Below are positions 8,794-15,624 of a DNA stretch of 64,000 nucleotides, in pieces; position 1 is the first letter of the stretch, and each line of letters opens with the position of its first letter. Under the pieces are notes generated by a model. It ran no database searches, was not told where the DNA came from, and worked only from the letters and a program-made list of their open reading frames with translations. Source of the DNA: Streptomyces seoulensis (GTDB lineage Bacteria; Actinomycetota; Actinomycetes; Streptomycetales; Streptomycetaceae); the NCBI RefSeq assembly GCF_004328625.1, contig NZ_CP032229.1, positions 5,394,001-5,458,000 on the forward strand, given 5' to 3'. The translations under genes were made by a program, and so were the position numbers.

Positions 8794-9842
8794 CCCGGCT
8801 CATCCCCTCGCCGGTCGTCGTCGACATCCGCCCGGGTGCTCTCGCCGACCTGGCGAGCATCCTCGCCGACGAGCGCATCTCGCACTCCGGCCGCCTCGCC
8901 GTCGCCGTCAGCGGCGGTTCCGGGGCCAAGCTGAAGGAGCGGGTCGCCCCGCAGCTGCCGGGCGCCACCTGGTACGAGGTGGACGGCGGCACGCTCGACG
9001 ACGCCGTGCGCCTCGCGGACGACATCCGCGCCGGGCACTTCGACGCGCTGGTCGGCCTAGGCGGCGGCAAGATCATCGACTGCGCCAAGTACGCCGCGGC
9101 GCGGGTCGGCCTGCCCCTGGTCGCCGTGCCGACCAACCTCGCGCACGACGGCCTGTGCTCGCCGGTCGCCACGCTGGACAACGACGCGGGCCGGGGCTCC
9201 TACGGGGTGCCCAACCCGATCGCCGTCCTGATCGACCTGGACGTCATCCGGGCCGCCCCGACGCGCTTCGTGCGCTCCGGCATCGGCGACGCGGTGTCCA
9301 ACGTGTCCGCCATCGCGGACTGGGAGCTGGCCAACCGGGTCAACGGCGAGAAGATCGACGGTCTCGCCGCCGCCATGGCCCGCCAGGCCGGCGAGGCCGT
9401 GCTCCGGCACCCCGGCGGGATCGAGGACAACGACTTCCTCCAGGTCCTCGCCGAGGCGCTGGTGCTGTCCGGCATCGCCATGTCGGTCTCCGGCGACTCG
9501 CGGCCGTCCTCGGGCGCCTGCCACGAGATCAACCACGCCTTCGACCTGCTCTTCCCGCAGCGCGCGGCCAGCCACGGCGAGCAGTGCGGCCTCGGCGCCG
9601 CCTTCGCCATGTACCTGCGCGGGGCGCACGAGGAGTCGGCGCACATGGCCGGCGTACTGCGCCGCCACGGGCTGCCGGTGCTGGCCGAGGACATCGGCTT
9701 CACCGTGGACGAGTTCGTCCGCGTCGTGGAGTTCGCCCCGGAGACCCGGCCCGGCCGCTACACGATCCTCGAACACCTCGACCTCAAGACTGACCAGATC
9801 AAGGACATCTACGCCGACTATGTCAAGGCCATCGGTAGCTGA
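8781..9842 (+). CDS. glycerol-1-phosphate dehydrogenase-like iron/zinc alcohol dehydrogenase
   Basis: A 353-aa protein of the AraM/EgsA (sn-glycerol-1-phosphate dehydrogenase) branch of the GldA-type dehydrogenases. The NAD-binding GLGGGKIID, the PTNLAHDG loop, and metal ligands Asp in SGIGDAVSN and His in SGACHEINHA and ASHGEQCG are all present. The family reduces dihydroxyacetone phosphate to sn-glycerol-1-phosphate, unusual in bacteria; related members act on other keto-phosphates. The GTG start lies inside the preceding gene. I infer that it makes the phospho-polyol that the nucleotidyltransferase activates. Confidence 0.85.
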   Translation: MPVLTRLIPSPVVVDIRPGALADLASILADERISHSGRLAVAVSGGSGAKLKERVAPQLPGATWYEVDGGTLDDAVRLADDIRAGHFDALVGLGGGKIIDCAKYAAARVGLPLVAVPTNLAHDGLCSPVATLDNDAGRGSYGVPNPIAVLIDLDVIRAAPTRFVRSGIGDAVSNVSAIADWELANRVNGEKIDGLAAAMARQAGEAVLRHPGGIEDNDFLQVLAEALVLSGIAMSVSGDSRPSSGACHEINHAFDLLFPQRAASHGEQCGLGAAFAMYLRGAHEESAHMAGVLRRHGLPVLAEDIGFTVDEFVRVVEFAPETRPGRYTILEHLDLKTDQIKDIYADYVKAIGS

Positions 9843-10599
9843 ACTCCGTCCGGTCGTCCACCCCGCGGGGGTGAAGGACCGGCGCAGCGGTGAGCACTGG
9901 GCGGGACGCCTCTACATGCGCGAGGTGTCCCTGCGCATCGACCGCTACCTGGTGAACACCAGGATCTCGCCCAACCAGCTCACGTACCTGATGACCGTCT
10001 GCGGTGTGCTCGCCGCCCCGGCCCTGCTGGTGCCGGGGATCACGGGCGCCGTGCTCGGCATCGTCGCCACCCAGCTCTATCTGCTGCTGGACTGCGTCGA
10101 CGGCGAGATCGCCCGCTGGCGCAAGCAGTACTCGCTGGGCGGCGTCTACCTCGACCGGGTCGGTGCCTACCTCACCGACGCGGCGGTGCTGGTCGGCCTC
10201 GGGCTGCGCGCCGCCGACCTGTTCGGCAGCGGCCGTATCGACTGGCTGTGGGCGTTCCTCGGCACGCTGGCGGCGCTCGGCGCGATCCTGATCAAGGCGG
10301 AGACCGACCTCGTCGGGGTCGCCCGGCACCAGACCGGACTGCCCCCGGTGAAGGAGTCGGCCGCCGAGCCGCGTTCCTCCGGGATGGCACTGGCCCGGCG
10401 TGCCGCCGCCGCGCTCAAGTTCCACCGGCTGATCCTCGGTATCGAGGCGTCGTTGCTGATCCTGGTGCTGGCCATCGTGGACCAGGTACGCGGCGACCTG
10501 TTCTTCACCCGGCTCGGCACCGCCGTGCTGGCGGGCATCGCGCTGCTCCAGACCCTGCTGCACCTGGTGTCCATTCTCGCGTCGAGCAGGCTGAGGTGA
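9820..10599 (+). CDS. CDP-alcohol phosphotransferase-family membrane protein with degenerate catalytic motif
   Basis: A 259-aa polytopic protein of the CDP-alcohol phosphatidyltransferase fold. The signature is D91-x2-DG-x2-AR-x8-G108-x3-D112, but the position of the final aspartate, proposed as catalytic base in this family, is Ala116. The next Asp is at residue 120. It may be inactive, act as a partner of the 603-aa paralogue, or use another base. The ATG is 23 bases inside the previous gene, so translation is coupled. The following glycosyltransferase starts 5 bases beyond its stop. Confidence 0.85.
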   Translation: MSRPSVAELRPVVHPAGVKDRRSGEHWAGRLYMREVSLRIDRYLVNTRISPNQLTYLMTVCGVLAAPALLVPGITGAVLGIVATQLYLLLDCVDGEIARWRKQYSLGGVYLDRVGAYLTDAAVLVGLGLRAADLFGSGRIDWLWAFLGTLAALGAILIKAETDLVGVARHQTGLPPVKESAAEPRSSGMALARRAAAALKFHRLILGIEASLLILVLAIVDQVRGDLFFTRLGTAVLAGIALLQTLLHLVSILASSRLR

Positions 10600-10604
10600 A
10601 CGGC

Positions 10605-11477
10605 ATGAAGGTCGGCGCGGTCATCATCACCATGGGCAACCGCCCCGAGGAGCTGCGGGCGCTCATCGACTCCGTCGCCAAGCAGGACGGCGACAAGGTC
10701 TCGGTGGTCGTCGTCGGCAACGGCTCGCCCGTGCCCGACGTGCCCGAGGGCGTACGCACCGTCGAGCTGCCGGAGAACCTCGGCATCCCCGGCGGCCGCA
10801 ACGTCGGCATCGAGGCGTTCGGGCCCGGCGGCAGTGACGTCGACATCCTGCTGTTCCTGGACGACGACGGTCTGCTCGCCCGGCAGGACACCGCCGAGCT
10901 GTGCCGGGAGGCGTTCGCCGCCGACCCGGAGCTGGGCATCATCAGCTTCCGTATCGCGGACCCGGAGACCGGCGAGACCCAGCGCCGGCACGTGCCCCGG
11001 CTGCGCGCCTCGGACCCGATGCGCTCCTCCCGCGTGACCACCTTCCTCGGCGGCGCCAACGCGGTGCGCACCAAGGTGCTCGGCGAGGTCGGCGGGCTGC
11101 CGGACGAGTTCTTCTACGCCCACGAGGAGACCGACCTCGCCTGGCGTGCGCTGGACGCCGACTGGATGATCGACTACCGGTCGGACATGGTGCTGTACCA
11201 CCCGACGACCGCGCCCTCGCGGCACGCGGTGTACCACCGCATGGTGGCCCGCAACCGCGTCTGGCTGGCCCGTCGCAACCTTCCCCTGCCGCTCGTCCCG
11301 GTCTACCTCGGCGTCTGGCTGCTGCTCACGCTGGCCCGCCGCCCCTCCGGCCCGGCGCTGAAGGCGTGGCTGGGCGGCTTCAAGGAGGGCTGGACCACCC
11401 CGTGCGGCCCCCGCCGCCCGATGCGCTGGCGTACGGTGTGGCGGCTGACCCGGCTGGGCCGTCCCCCGGTGATCTGA
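10605..11477 (+). CDS. family 2 glycosyltransferase
   Basis: A 290-aa GT-A fold glycosyltransferase. It starts MKVGAVIITMGNR and has the nucleotide-sugar metal motif LLFLDDDG and the acceptor-side EETDLAWR. A C-terminal hydrophobic/basic region (LVPVYLGVWLLLTLARR) could associate it with the membrane. The ATG at 10605 is preceded by GAGGTG with ideal spacing, which I prefer to the GTG at 10596. It likely adds a sugar to the phosphopolyol product before export. GalE is encoded next door on the other strand. Confidence 0.88.
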   Translation: MKVGAVIITMGNRPEELRALIDSVAKQDGDKVSVVVVGNGSPVPDVPEGVRTVELPENLGIPGGRNVGIEAFGPGGSDVDILLFLDDDGLLARQDTAELCREAFAADPELGIISFRIADPETGETQRRHVPRLRASDPMRSSRVTTFLGGANAVRTKVLGEVGGLPDEFFYAHEETDLAWRALDADWMIDYRSDMVLYHPTTAPSRHAVYHRMVARNRVWLARRNLPLPLVPVYLGVWLLLTLARRPSGPALKAWLGGFKEGWTTPCGPRRPMRWRTVWRLTRLGRPPVI

Positions 11478-11488
11478 GAAGCTCGGGT

Positions 11489-11508
11489 GGGGCCGCGCGA
11501 GCGGCCCC
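11489..11508 (+). terminator. small GC hairpin between glycosyltransferase and ABC permease genes
   Basis: An 8-bp perfect stem (11489-11496 with 11501-11508) and a GCGA loop sit in the only real gap (77 bases) inside the operon. It could attenuate or partly terminate transcription before the exporter genes. There is no U-tract, so the call is weak. Confidence 0.4.
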
Positions 11509-11554
11509 GCCGAGACGAACCGGACGATGTACTCGAAGACGAAAGTTTCCCCCT

Positions 11555-12484
11555 GTGAGTGAGAGAACCCATGACGGCGGTGTCGCGGTGACCGCGGCCC
11601 CGTCGCCCGACGAGAGCCTGCCGGCGGCAGACCTCGCCGCCAAGTACGGGCTCGCGGTGAGCGGTGCCCGCCCCTCGCTCGTCGAGTACGTCCGGCAGCT
11701 CTGGGGCCGCCGCCACTTCATCCTCGCCTTCTCCCAGGCGAAGCTGACGGCCCAGTACAGCCAGGCCAAGCTGGGCCAGCTCTGGCAGGTGGCCACCCCG
11801 CTGCTGAACGCGGCCGTGTACTACGCGATCTTCGGCCTGATCCTCGACGCCAGCCGGGGCATGTCGCACGACACCTACGTGCCCTTCCTGGTCACCGGCG
11901 TGTTCGTGTTCACCTTCACGCAGAGCTCGCTGATGTCGGGCGTCCGCGCGATCTCCGGCAACCTCGGCCTGGTGCGCGCCCTGCACTTCCCGCGCGCCGC
12001 GCTGCCGATCTCGTTCTCGCTGCAACAGCTCCAGCAGCTGCTGTTCTCGATGATCGTCGTGTTCCTGGTGGTCATCGGGTTCGGCAACTATCCGCGGCTG
12101 TCCTGGCTGCTGATCCTCCCGGCGCTGGTGCTGCAGTTCCTGTTCAACACCGGGCTCGCGCTGATCGTGGCCCGCATGGGCGCCAAGACGCCGGACCTCG
12201 CACAGCTGATGCCGTTCATCCTGCGGACCTGGATGTACGCGTCCGGCGTGATGTTCTCCATCAACCACATGCTGGAGGGCAGGCCCGAGTGGATCGTCCG
12301 GGTGCTCCAGGCGAACCCGGCAGCCGTCTACATGGACCTGATGCGCTACGCGCTGATCGACGGCTACGGCGCCGTGAACCTGCCCCCGCACGTGTGGGCC
12401 CTGGCCCTGGGCTGGGCCGTGGTCGTCTTCTGCGGCGGCTTCGTGTACTTCTGGAAGGCTGAGGAGCGGTACGGCCGTGGCTGA
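11555..12484 (+). CDS. ABC-2 type exporter permease (Wzm/TagG-like)
   Basis: A 309-aa permease with a soluble N-terminal stretch and about six transmembrane helices, for example LLNAAVYYAIFGLILD and LPALVLQFLFNTGLALIVA. It matches the TagG/Wzm group that exports lipid-linked polysaccharides and teichoic acids with a separate ATPase. I use the GTG at 11555; a second GTG at 11588 is possible. The ATPase gene begins 8 bases before its stop. Together with the upstream enzymes it should flip a completed lipid-linked phosphopolyol or glycan across the membrane. Confidence 0.9.
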   Translation: MSERTHDGGVAVTAAPSPDESLPAADLAAKYGLAVSGARPSLVEYVRQLWGRRHFILAFSQAKLTAQYSQAKLGQLWQVATPLLNAAVYYAIFGLILDASRGMSHDTYVPFLVTGVFVFTFTQSSLMSGVRAISGNLGLVRALHFPRAALPISFSLQQLQQLLFSMIVVFLVVIGFGNYPRLSWLLILPALVLQFLFNTGLALIVARMGAKTPDLAQLMPFILRTWMYASGVMFSINHMLEGRPEWIVRVLQANPAAVYMDLMRYALIDGYGAVNLPPHVWALALGWAVVVFCGGFVYFWKAEERYGRG

Positions 12485-13256
12485 GCAGAGCACCGGCGAC
12501 CGCCGGCCCACCGTCATCGCGGACGAGCTGCACATCGTCTACCGGGTCAACGGCGCCAAGACCGGCAAGGGCAGCGCCACCGCCGCCCTGAGCCGCATCA
12601 TCAAGCGCGGCGAGCCGCGCGGGGTGCGCAAGGTGCACGCCGTGCGCGGGGTGTCCTTCACCGCCTACCGGGGCGAGGCCATCGGCCTGATCGGCTCCAA
12701 CGGCTCCGGCAAGTCCACCCTGCTGCGGGCCATCGCCGGTCTGCTCCCGGCGGAGAAGGGCAAGGTCTACACCGACGGCCAGCCCTCCCTGCTGGGCGTC
12801 AACGCGGCCCTGATGAGCGACCTGACCGGCGAGCGGAACGTCATCCTGGGCGGTCTCGCCATGGGTATGTCCCGCGAGCAGATCAAGGAGCGCTACCAGA
12901 AGATCGTCGACTTCTCGGGGATCAACGACAAGGGCGACTTCATCACGCTGCCCATGCGCACGTACTCCTCGGGCATGGCGGCCCGGCTGCGGTTCTCCAT
13001 CGCCGCCGCCAAGGACCACGACGTGCTCATGATCGACGAGGCGCTCGCGACCGGCGACCGCGCCTTCCAGAAGCGTTCCGAGGAGCGCATCCGGGAACTG
13101 CGCAAGGAGGCCGGCACGGTCTTCCTGGTGAGCCACAACAACAAGTCGATCCGCGACACCTGCGACCGCGTCCTGTGGCTGGAACGCGGCGAACTCCGCA
13201 TGGACGGACCCACCGAAGAGGTCCTCAAGGAGTACGAGAAGTTCACGGGCAAGTAG
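12477..13256 (+). CDS. ABC exporter ATPase (Wzt/TagH-like)
   Basis: A 259-aa ATPase with Walker A GSNGSGKST (residues 73-81), a truncated signature YSSGMAARLRFSIA, Walker B VLMIDEALATGD and the switch histidine in LVSHN. The short C-terminus lacks the carbohydrate-binding domain of some Wzt proteins, so export is more like TagH in substrate coupling. It is the last gene of the operon and is followed by a terminator. It works with the permease whose gene overlaps it by 8 bases. Confidence 0.92.
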   Translation: MAEQSTGDRRPTVIADELHIVYRVNGAKTGKGSATAALSRIIKRGEPRGVRKVHAVRGVSFTAYRGEAIGLIGSNGSGKSTLLRAIAGLLPAEKGKVYTDGQPSLLGVNAALMSDLTGERNVILGGLAMGMSREQIKERYQKIVDFSGINDKGDFITLPMRTYSSGMAARLRFSIAAAKDHDVLMIDEALATGDRAFQKRSEERIRELRKEAGTVFLVSHNNKSIRDTCDRVLWLERGELRMDGPTEEVLKEYEKFTGK

Positions 13257-13290
13257 CGGCACGCGGCGGCACGTGACGCGGACTCCGTCG

Positions 13291-13323
13291 GGGCCCTGCC
13301 GGAGTGTTCCTCCGGCGGGGCCC
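13291..13323 (+). terminator. hairpin terminator after the phosphopolyol/ABC exporter operon
   Basis: A 14-bp stem (13291-13304 with 13310-13323, one G-U pair) and a 5-base loop begin 34 bases after the ATPase stop. It separates this operon from the hopanoid operon. Confidence 0.72.
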
Positions 13324-13423
13324 GGCGTCTGCAAAGGATGCGTCAACTCCGGTGGTGCGTAGGAATCTTGGCGTCCATCGGTGTGTTGTTGTGATGCGCC
13401 GGACACCCCGGGGGACCCTGTCG

Positions 13424-13435
13424 CGTTGTACAACG
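13424..13435. promoter_or_regulatory. 12-bp palindrome upstream of the hopanoid operon (operator candidate)
   Basis: CGTTGTACAACG is a perfect 12-bp palindrome in the 13324-13575 intergenic region, about 140 bases before the first hopanoid reading frame. The region is less GC-rich than its surroundings and should hold the operon promoter, though I see no convincing -35/-10 pair. A bound regulator is possible but unproven. Confidence 0.35.
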
Positions 13436-13575
13436 TAAGCTGTACCGGTGCCGGAAACCGGCAATCGGGGCGATAATGCGCGACACCCTCCGCCGGGACG
13501 CCCCCCGGAGGGTCGGCGGCGTGTCCGAAATAGTGTGTATCGGGTCGGCAGTGTAGAACGGGAGATGTGACGGCA

Positions 13576-13641
13576 ATGGCTACGGAAACTCCCCAGCTCA
13601 ACGCGAGCCGCGCCGTCCTTGCACCGGGCAGCGCGCAGTGA
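13576..13641 (+). CDS. short leader reading frame coupled to hpnC
   Basis: A 21-codon frame beginning MATETPQLNASRAVL and ending AQ. A GGAG lies 11 bases before its ATG. Its TGA overlaps the GTG start of hpnC in the arrangement GTGA, the hallmark of translational coupling. It is too short for a domain and has no run of one amino acid suggesting attenuation. It could be a ribosome-loading leader for the hopanoid operon. Confidence 0.5.
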   Translation: MATETPQLNASRAVLAPGSAQ

Positions 13642-14534
13642 CGGGAACCGACACGGCGACGGCACTGGAACGCGCCACGCTGGACAAGGCCGCGCGCGAG
13701 AACTTCCCCGTGGCCCCCTTCTTCCTGCCCCGCGCCTGGCGCACCGACCTCATGGCCGTCTACGGCTTCGCCCGCCTGGTCGACGACATCGGCGACGGCG
13801 ACCTGGCCCCCGGCGGCGCCGACGCCCGCGCCCTCGGCGTCCCCGAGGAGCGCGCCGGTGACCGCCTCGCCCTGCTCGACGCCTTCGAGACCGACCTCGG
13901 ACGGGTCTTCGACGGCACCCCGCACCACCCCCTGCTGCGCCGCCTTCAGCCCACCGTGCGCCGCCGCGGTCTCACCCCCGAGCCCTTCCTCGGCCTGATC
14001 GCCGCCAACCGCCAGGACCAGCTCGTCACCCGGTACGAGACCTACGACGACCTGCTCGCGTACTGCGCGCTCTCCGCCAACCCGGTCGGCCGCCTGGTGC
14101 TCGGCGTCACCGGCACCGCGACCCCGGAGCGCGTCCGGCGCTCCGACGCCGTGTGCACCGCGCTGCAGATCGTCGAGCACCTCCAGGACGTCGCCGAGGA
14201 CCTCGGCCGCGACCGCATCTACCTGCCCGCCCAGGACATGAAGCGTTTCCATGTCCAGGAGAGCGACCTCGCCGCCCCGAGCGCCGGCGCGTCCGTACGC
14301 GCCCTGGTCGCCTTCGAAGCCCGACGCGCACACGATCTGCTGAATGAAGGCGCCCCCCTCGTGGGTAGCGTCCACGGCAGACTGAAGCTGCTGCTCGCGG
14401 GATTCGTGGCGGGAGGAAAGGCGGCGGTCCGGGCGATCGCGGCCGCCGATTTCGACGTACTTCCCGGCCCGCCCAAGCCCGGCAAGCTCCAGCTGCTGCG
14501 TGAGGCGGGCACGACCCTGCGAGGAGAGGGGTGA
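13638..14534 (+). CDS. hpnC: hydroxysqualene synthase-type enzyme HpnC
   Basis: A 298-aa trans-isoprenyl diphosphate synthase of the phytoene/squalene synthase family. The first Asp-rich motif is in ARLVDDIGD and the second in EHLQDVAEDLGRDRIYLP. In the HpnCDE route, HpnD makes presqualene diphosphate from two FPP, HpnC converts it to hydroxysqualene, and HpnE reduces that to squalene. The GTG start overlaps a 21-codon leader. Its stop overlaps hpnD by 4 bases (GTGA). HpnC versus HpnD is assigned by sequence motifs and by order. Confidence 0.92.
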   Translation: MTGTDTATALERATLDKAARENFPVAPFFLPRAWRTDLMAVYGFARLVDDIGDGDLAPGGADARALGVPEERAGDRLALLDAFETDLGRVFDGTPHHPLLRRLQPTVRRRGLTPEPFLGLIAANRQDQLVTRYETYDDLLAYCALSANPVGRLVLGVTGTATPERVRRSDAVCTALQIVEHLQDVAEDLGRDRIYLPAQDMKRFHVQESDLAAPSAGASVRALVAFEARRAHDLLNEGAPLVGSVHGRLKLLLAGFVAGGKAAVRAIAAADFDVLPGPPKPGKLQLLREAGTTLRGEG

Positions 14535-15481
14535 TCCGGGCAGTGGAGGCTTCGCAAGCCGTGTCCGCACCGGTACTCGCCGCCTATCGCTACTGCGAGA
14601 CGGTCACCGGCCAGCAGGCCCGCAACTTCGCCTACGGCATCCGGCTGCTGCCGACGCCCGAGCGCCGCGCGATGTCGGCGCTCTACGCCTTCTCCCGGCG
14701 CGTCGACGACATCGGCGACGGCGAGCTGCCCGGCGCGGTGAAGGTGGAGCGCCTGGAGGACACCCGGGCGCTGCTCGGCCGGGTCCAGGCGGGCGAGGTC
14801 GAGGAGGACGACACCGACCCGGTGGCCGTCGCCCTCGCCCACGCCTCCGGGGTCTTCCCGATCCCGCTCGGCGGCCTGGACGAGCTGATCGACGGCGTCC
14901 AGATGGACCTGCGCGGTGCGACCTACGAGACCTGGGACGACCTCAAGGTCTACTGCCGCTGCGTGGCCGGTGCCATCGGACGCCTCTCGCTGGGCATCTT
15001 CGGCACCGAACCCGGCGCACGCGGCGTCGAGCGCGCCCCCGAGTACGCGGACACACTGGGGCTCGCCCTCCAGCTCACCAACATCCTGCGGGACGTGCGC
15101 GAGGACGCCGAGGGCGGCCGCACCTACCTGCCCGCCGACGACCTGGCCAAGTTCGGCTGCTCGGCCGGGTTCGCCGGACCCACTCCGCCCGAGGGCTCCG
15201 ACTTCGCGGGCCTGGTGCACTTCGAGGTCCGCCGCGCCCGCGCCCTGTTCGCCGAGGGCTACCGGCTGCTGCCCATGCTGGACCGCCGCAGCGGCGCCTG
15301 CGTCGCCGCCATGGCCGGGATCTACCGCCGGCTGCTCGACCGCATCGAGCGCGACCCGGAGGCCGTGCTGCGCGGCCGAGTCTCGCTGCCCGGCCGCGAG
15401 AAGGCGTACGTCGCCGTGCGGGGCCTGTCCGGCCTCGACACCCGGCACGTCTCGCGGCAGACGCTCAGGGGGCGCGCCTGA
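14531..15481 (+). CDS. hpnD: presqualene diphosphate synthase HpnD
   Basis: A 316-aa squalene/phytoene synthase-family enzyme. YAFSRRVDDIGDGE supplies the first Asp-rich motif and LTNILRDVREDAEGGRTYLP the second. It condenses two farnesyl diphosphates to presqualene diphosphate. GAGAGGG precedes the GTG start, which overlaps the hpnC stop. The stop overlaps the ATG of a 47-aa frame (TGATG), so the whole set is translationally chained. Confidence 0.93.
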   Translation: MIRAVEASQAVSAPVLAAYRYCETVTGQQARNFAYGIRLLPTPERRAMSALYAFSRRVDDIGDGELPGAVKVERLEDTRALLGRVQAGEVEEDDTDPVAVALAHASGVFPIPLGGLDELIDGVQMDLRGATYETWDDLKVYCRCVAGAIGRLSLGIFGTEPGARGVERAPEYADTLGLALQLTNILRDVREDAEGGRTYLPADDLAKFGCSAGFAGPTPPEGSDFAGLVHFEVRRARALFAEGYRLLPMLDRRSGACVAAMAGIYRRLLDRIERDPEAVLRGRVSLPGREKAYVAVRGLSGLDTRHVSRQTLRGRA

Positions 15482-15624
15482 TGACGGCCGAGGCCCAGGA
15501 GGCGGCTCCGGCGGCCCGGCCGCGGCGGGCAACCCTCGCCCGCGGCGTGGCGTCCCTGACAGCGACGACCGAACGTGCACGGTTCAACCAGCACGCGCGG
15601 CACGCACGGAAGGACGCGGCATGA
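15481..15624 (+). CDS. small hopanoid-cluster protein (DUF6380-like, tentative)
   Basis: A 47-aa frame between hpnD and hpnE. It overlaps hpnD by one base (TGATG) and hpnE by four (ATGA), which strongly implies real translation. The protein is Ala/Arg-rich, with a recognisable block TLARGVASLTATTERARFNQH and no transmembrane segment. I recall a Streptomyces family of small proteins with this block (DUF6380), unverified here. Function is unknown; an RNA- or membrane-surface-binding role would fit the basic composition but is speculation. Confidence 0.68.
   Translation: MTAEAQEAAPAARPRRATLARGVASLTATTERARFNQHARHARKDAA

Noticed and set aside
12261..14570. Long minus-strand open frame of 769 codons over the ABC ATPase and hpnC
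   Set aside because: It overlaps strongly supported plus-strand genes and its protein is low-complexity Gly/Arg/His-rich without motifs. High G+C makes such antisense frames common.
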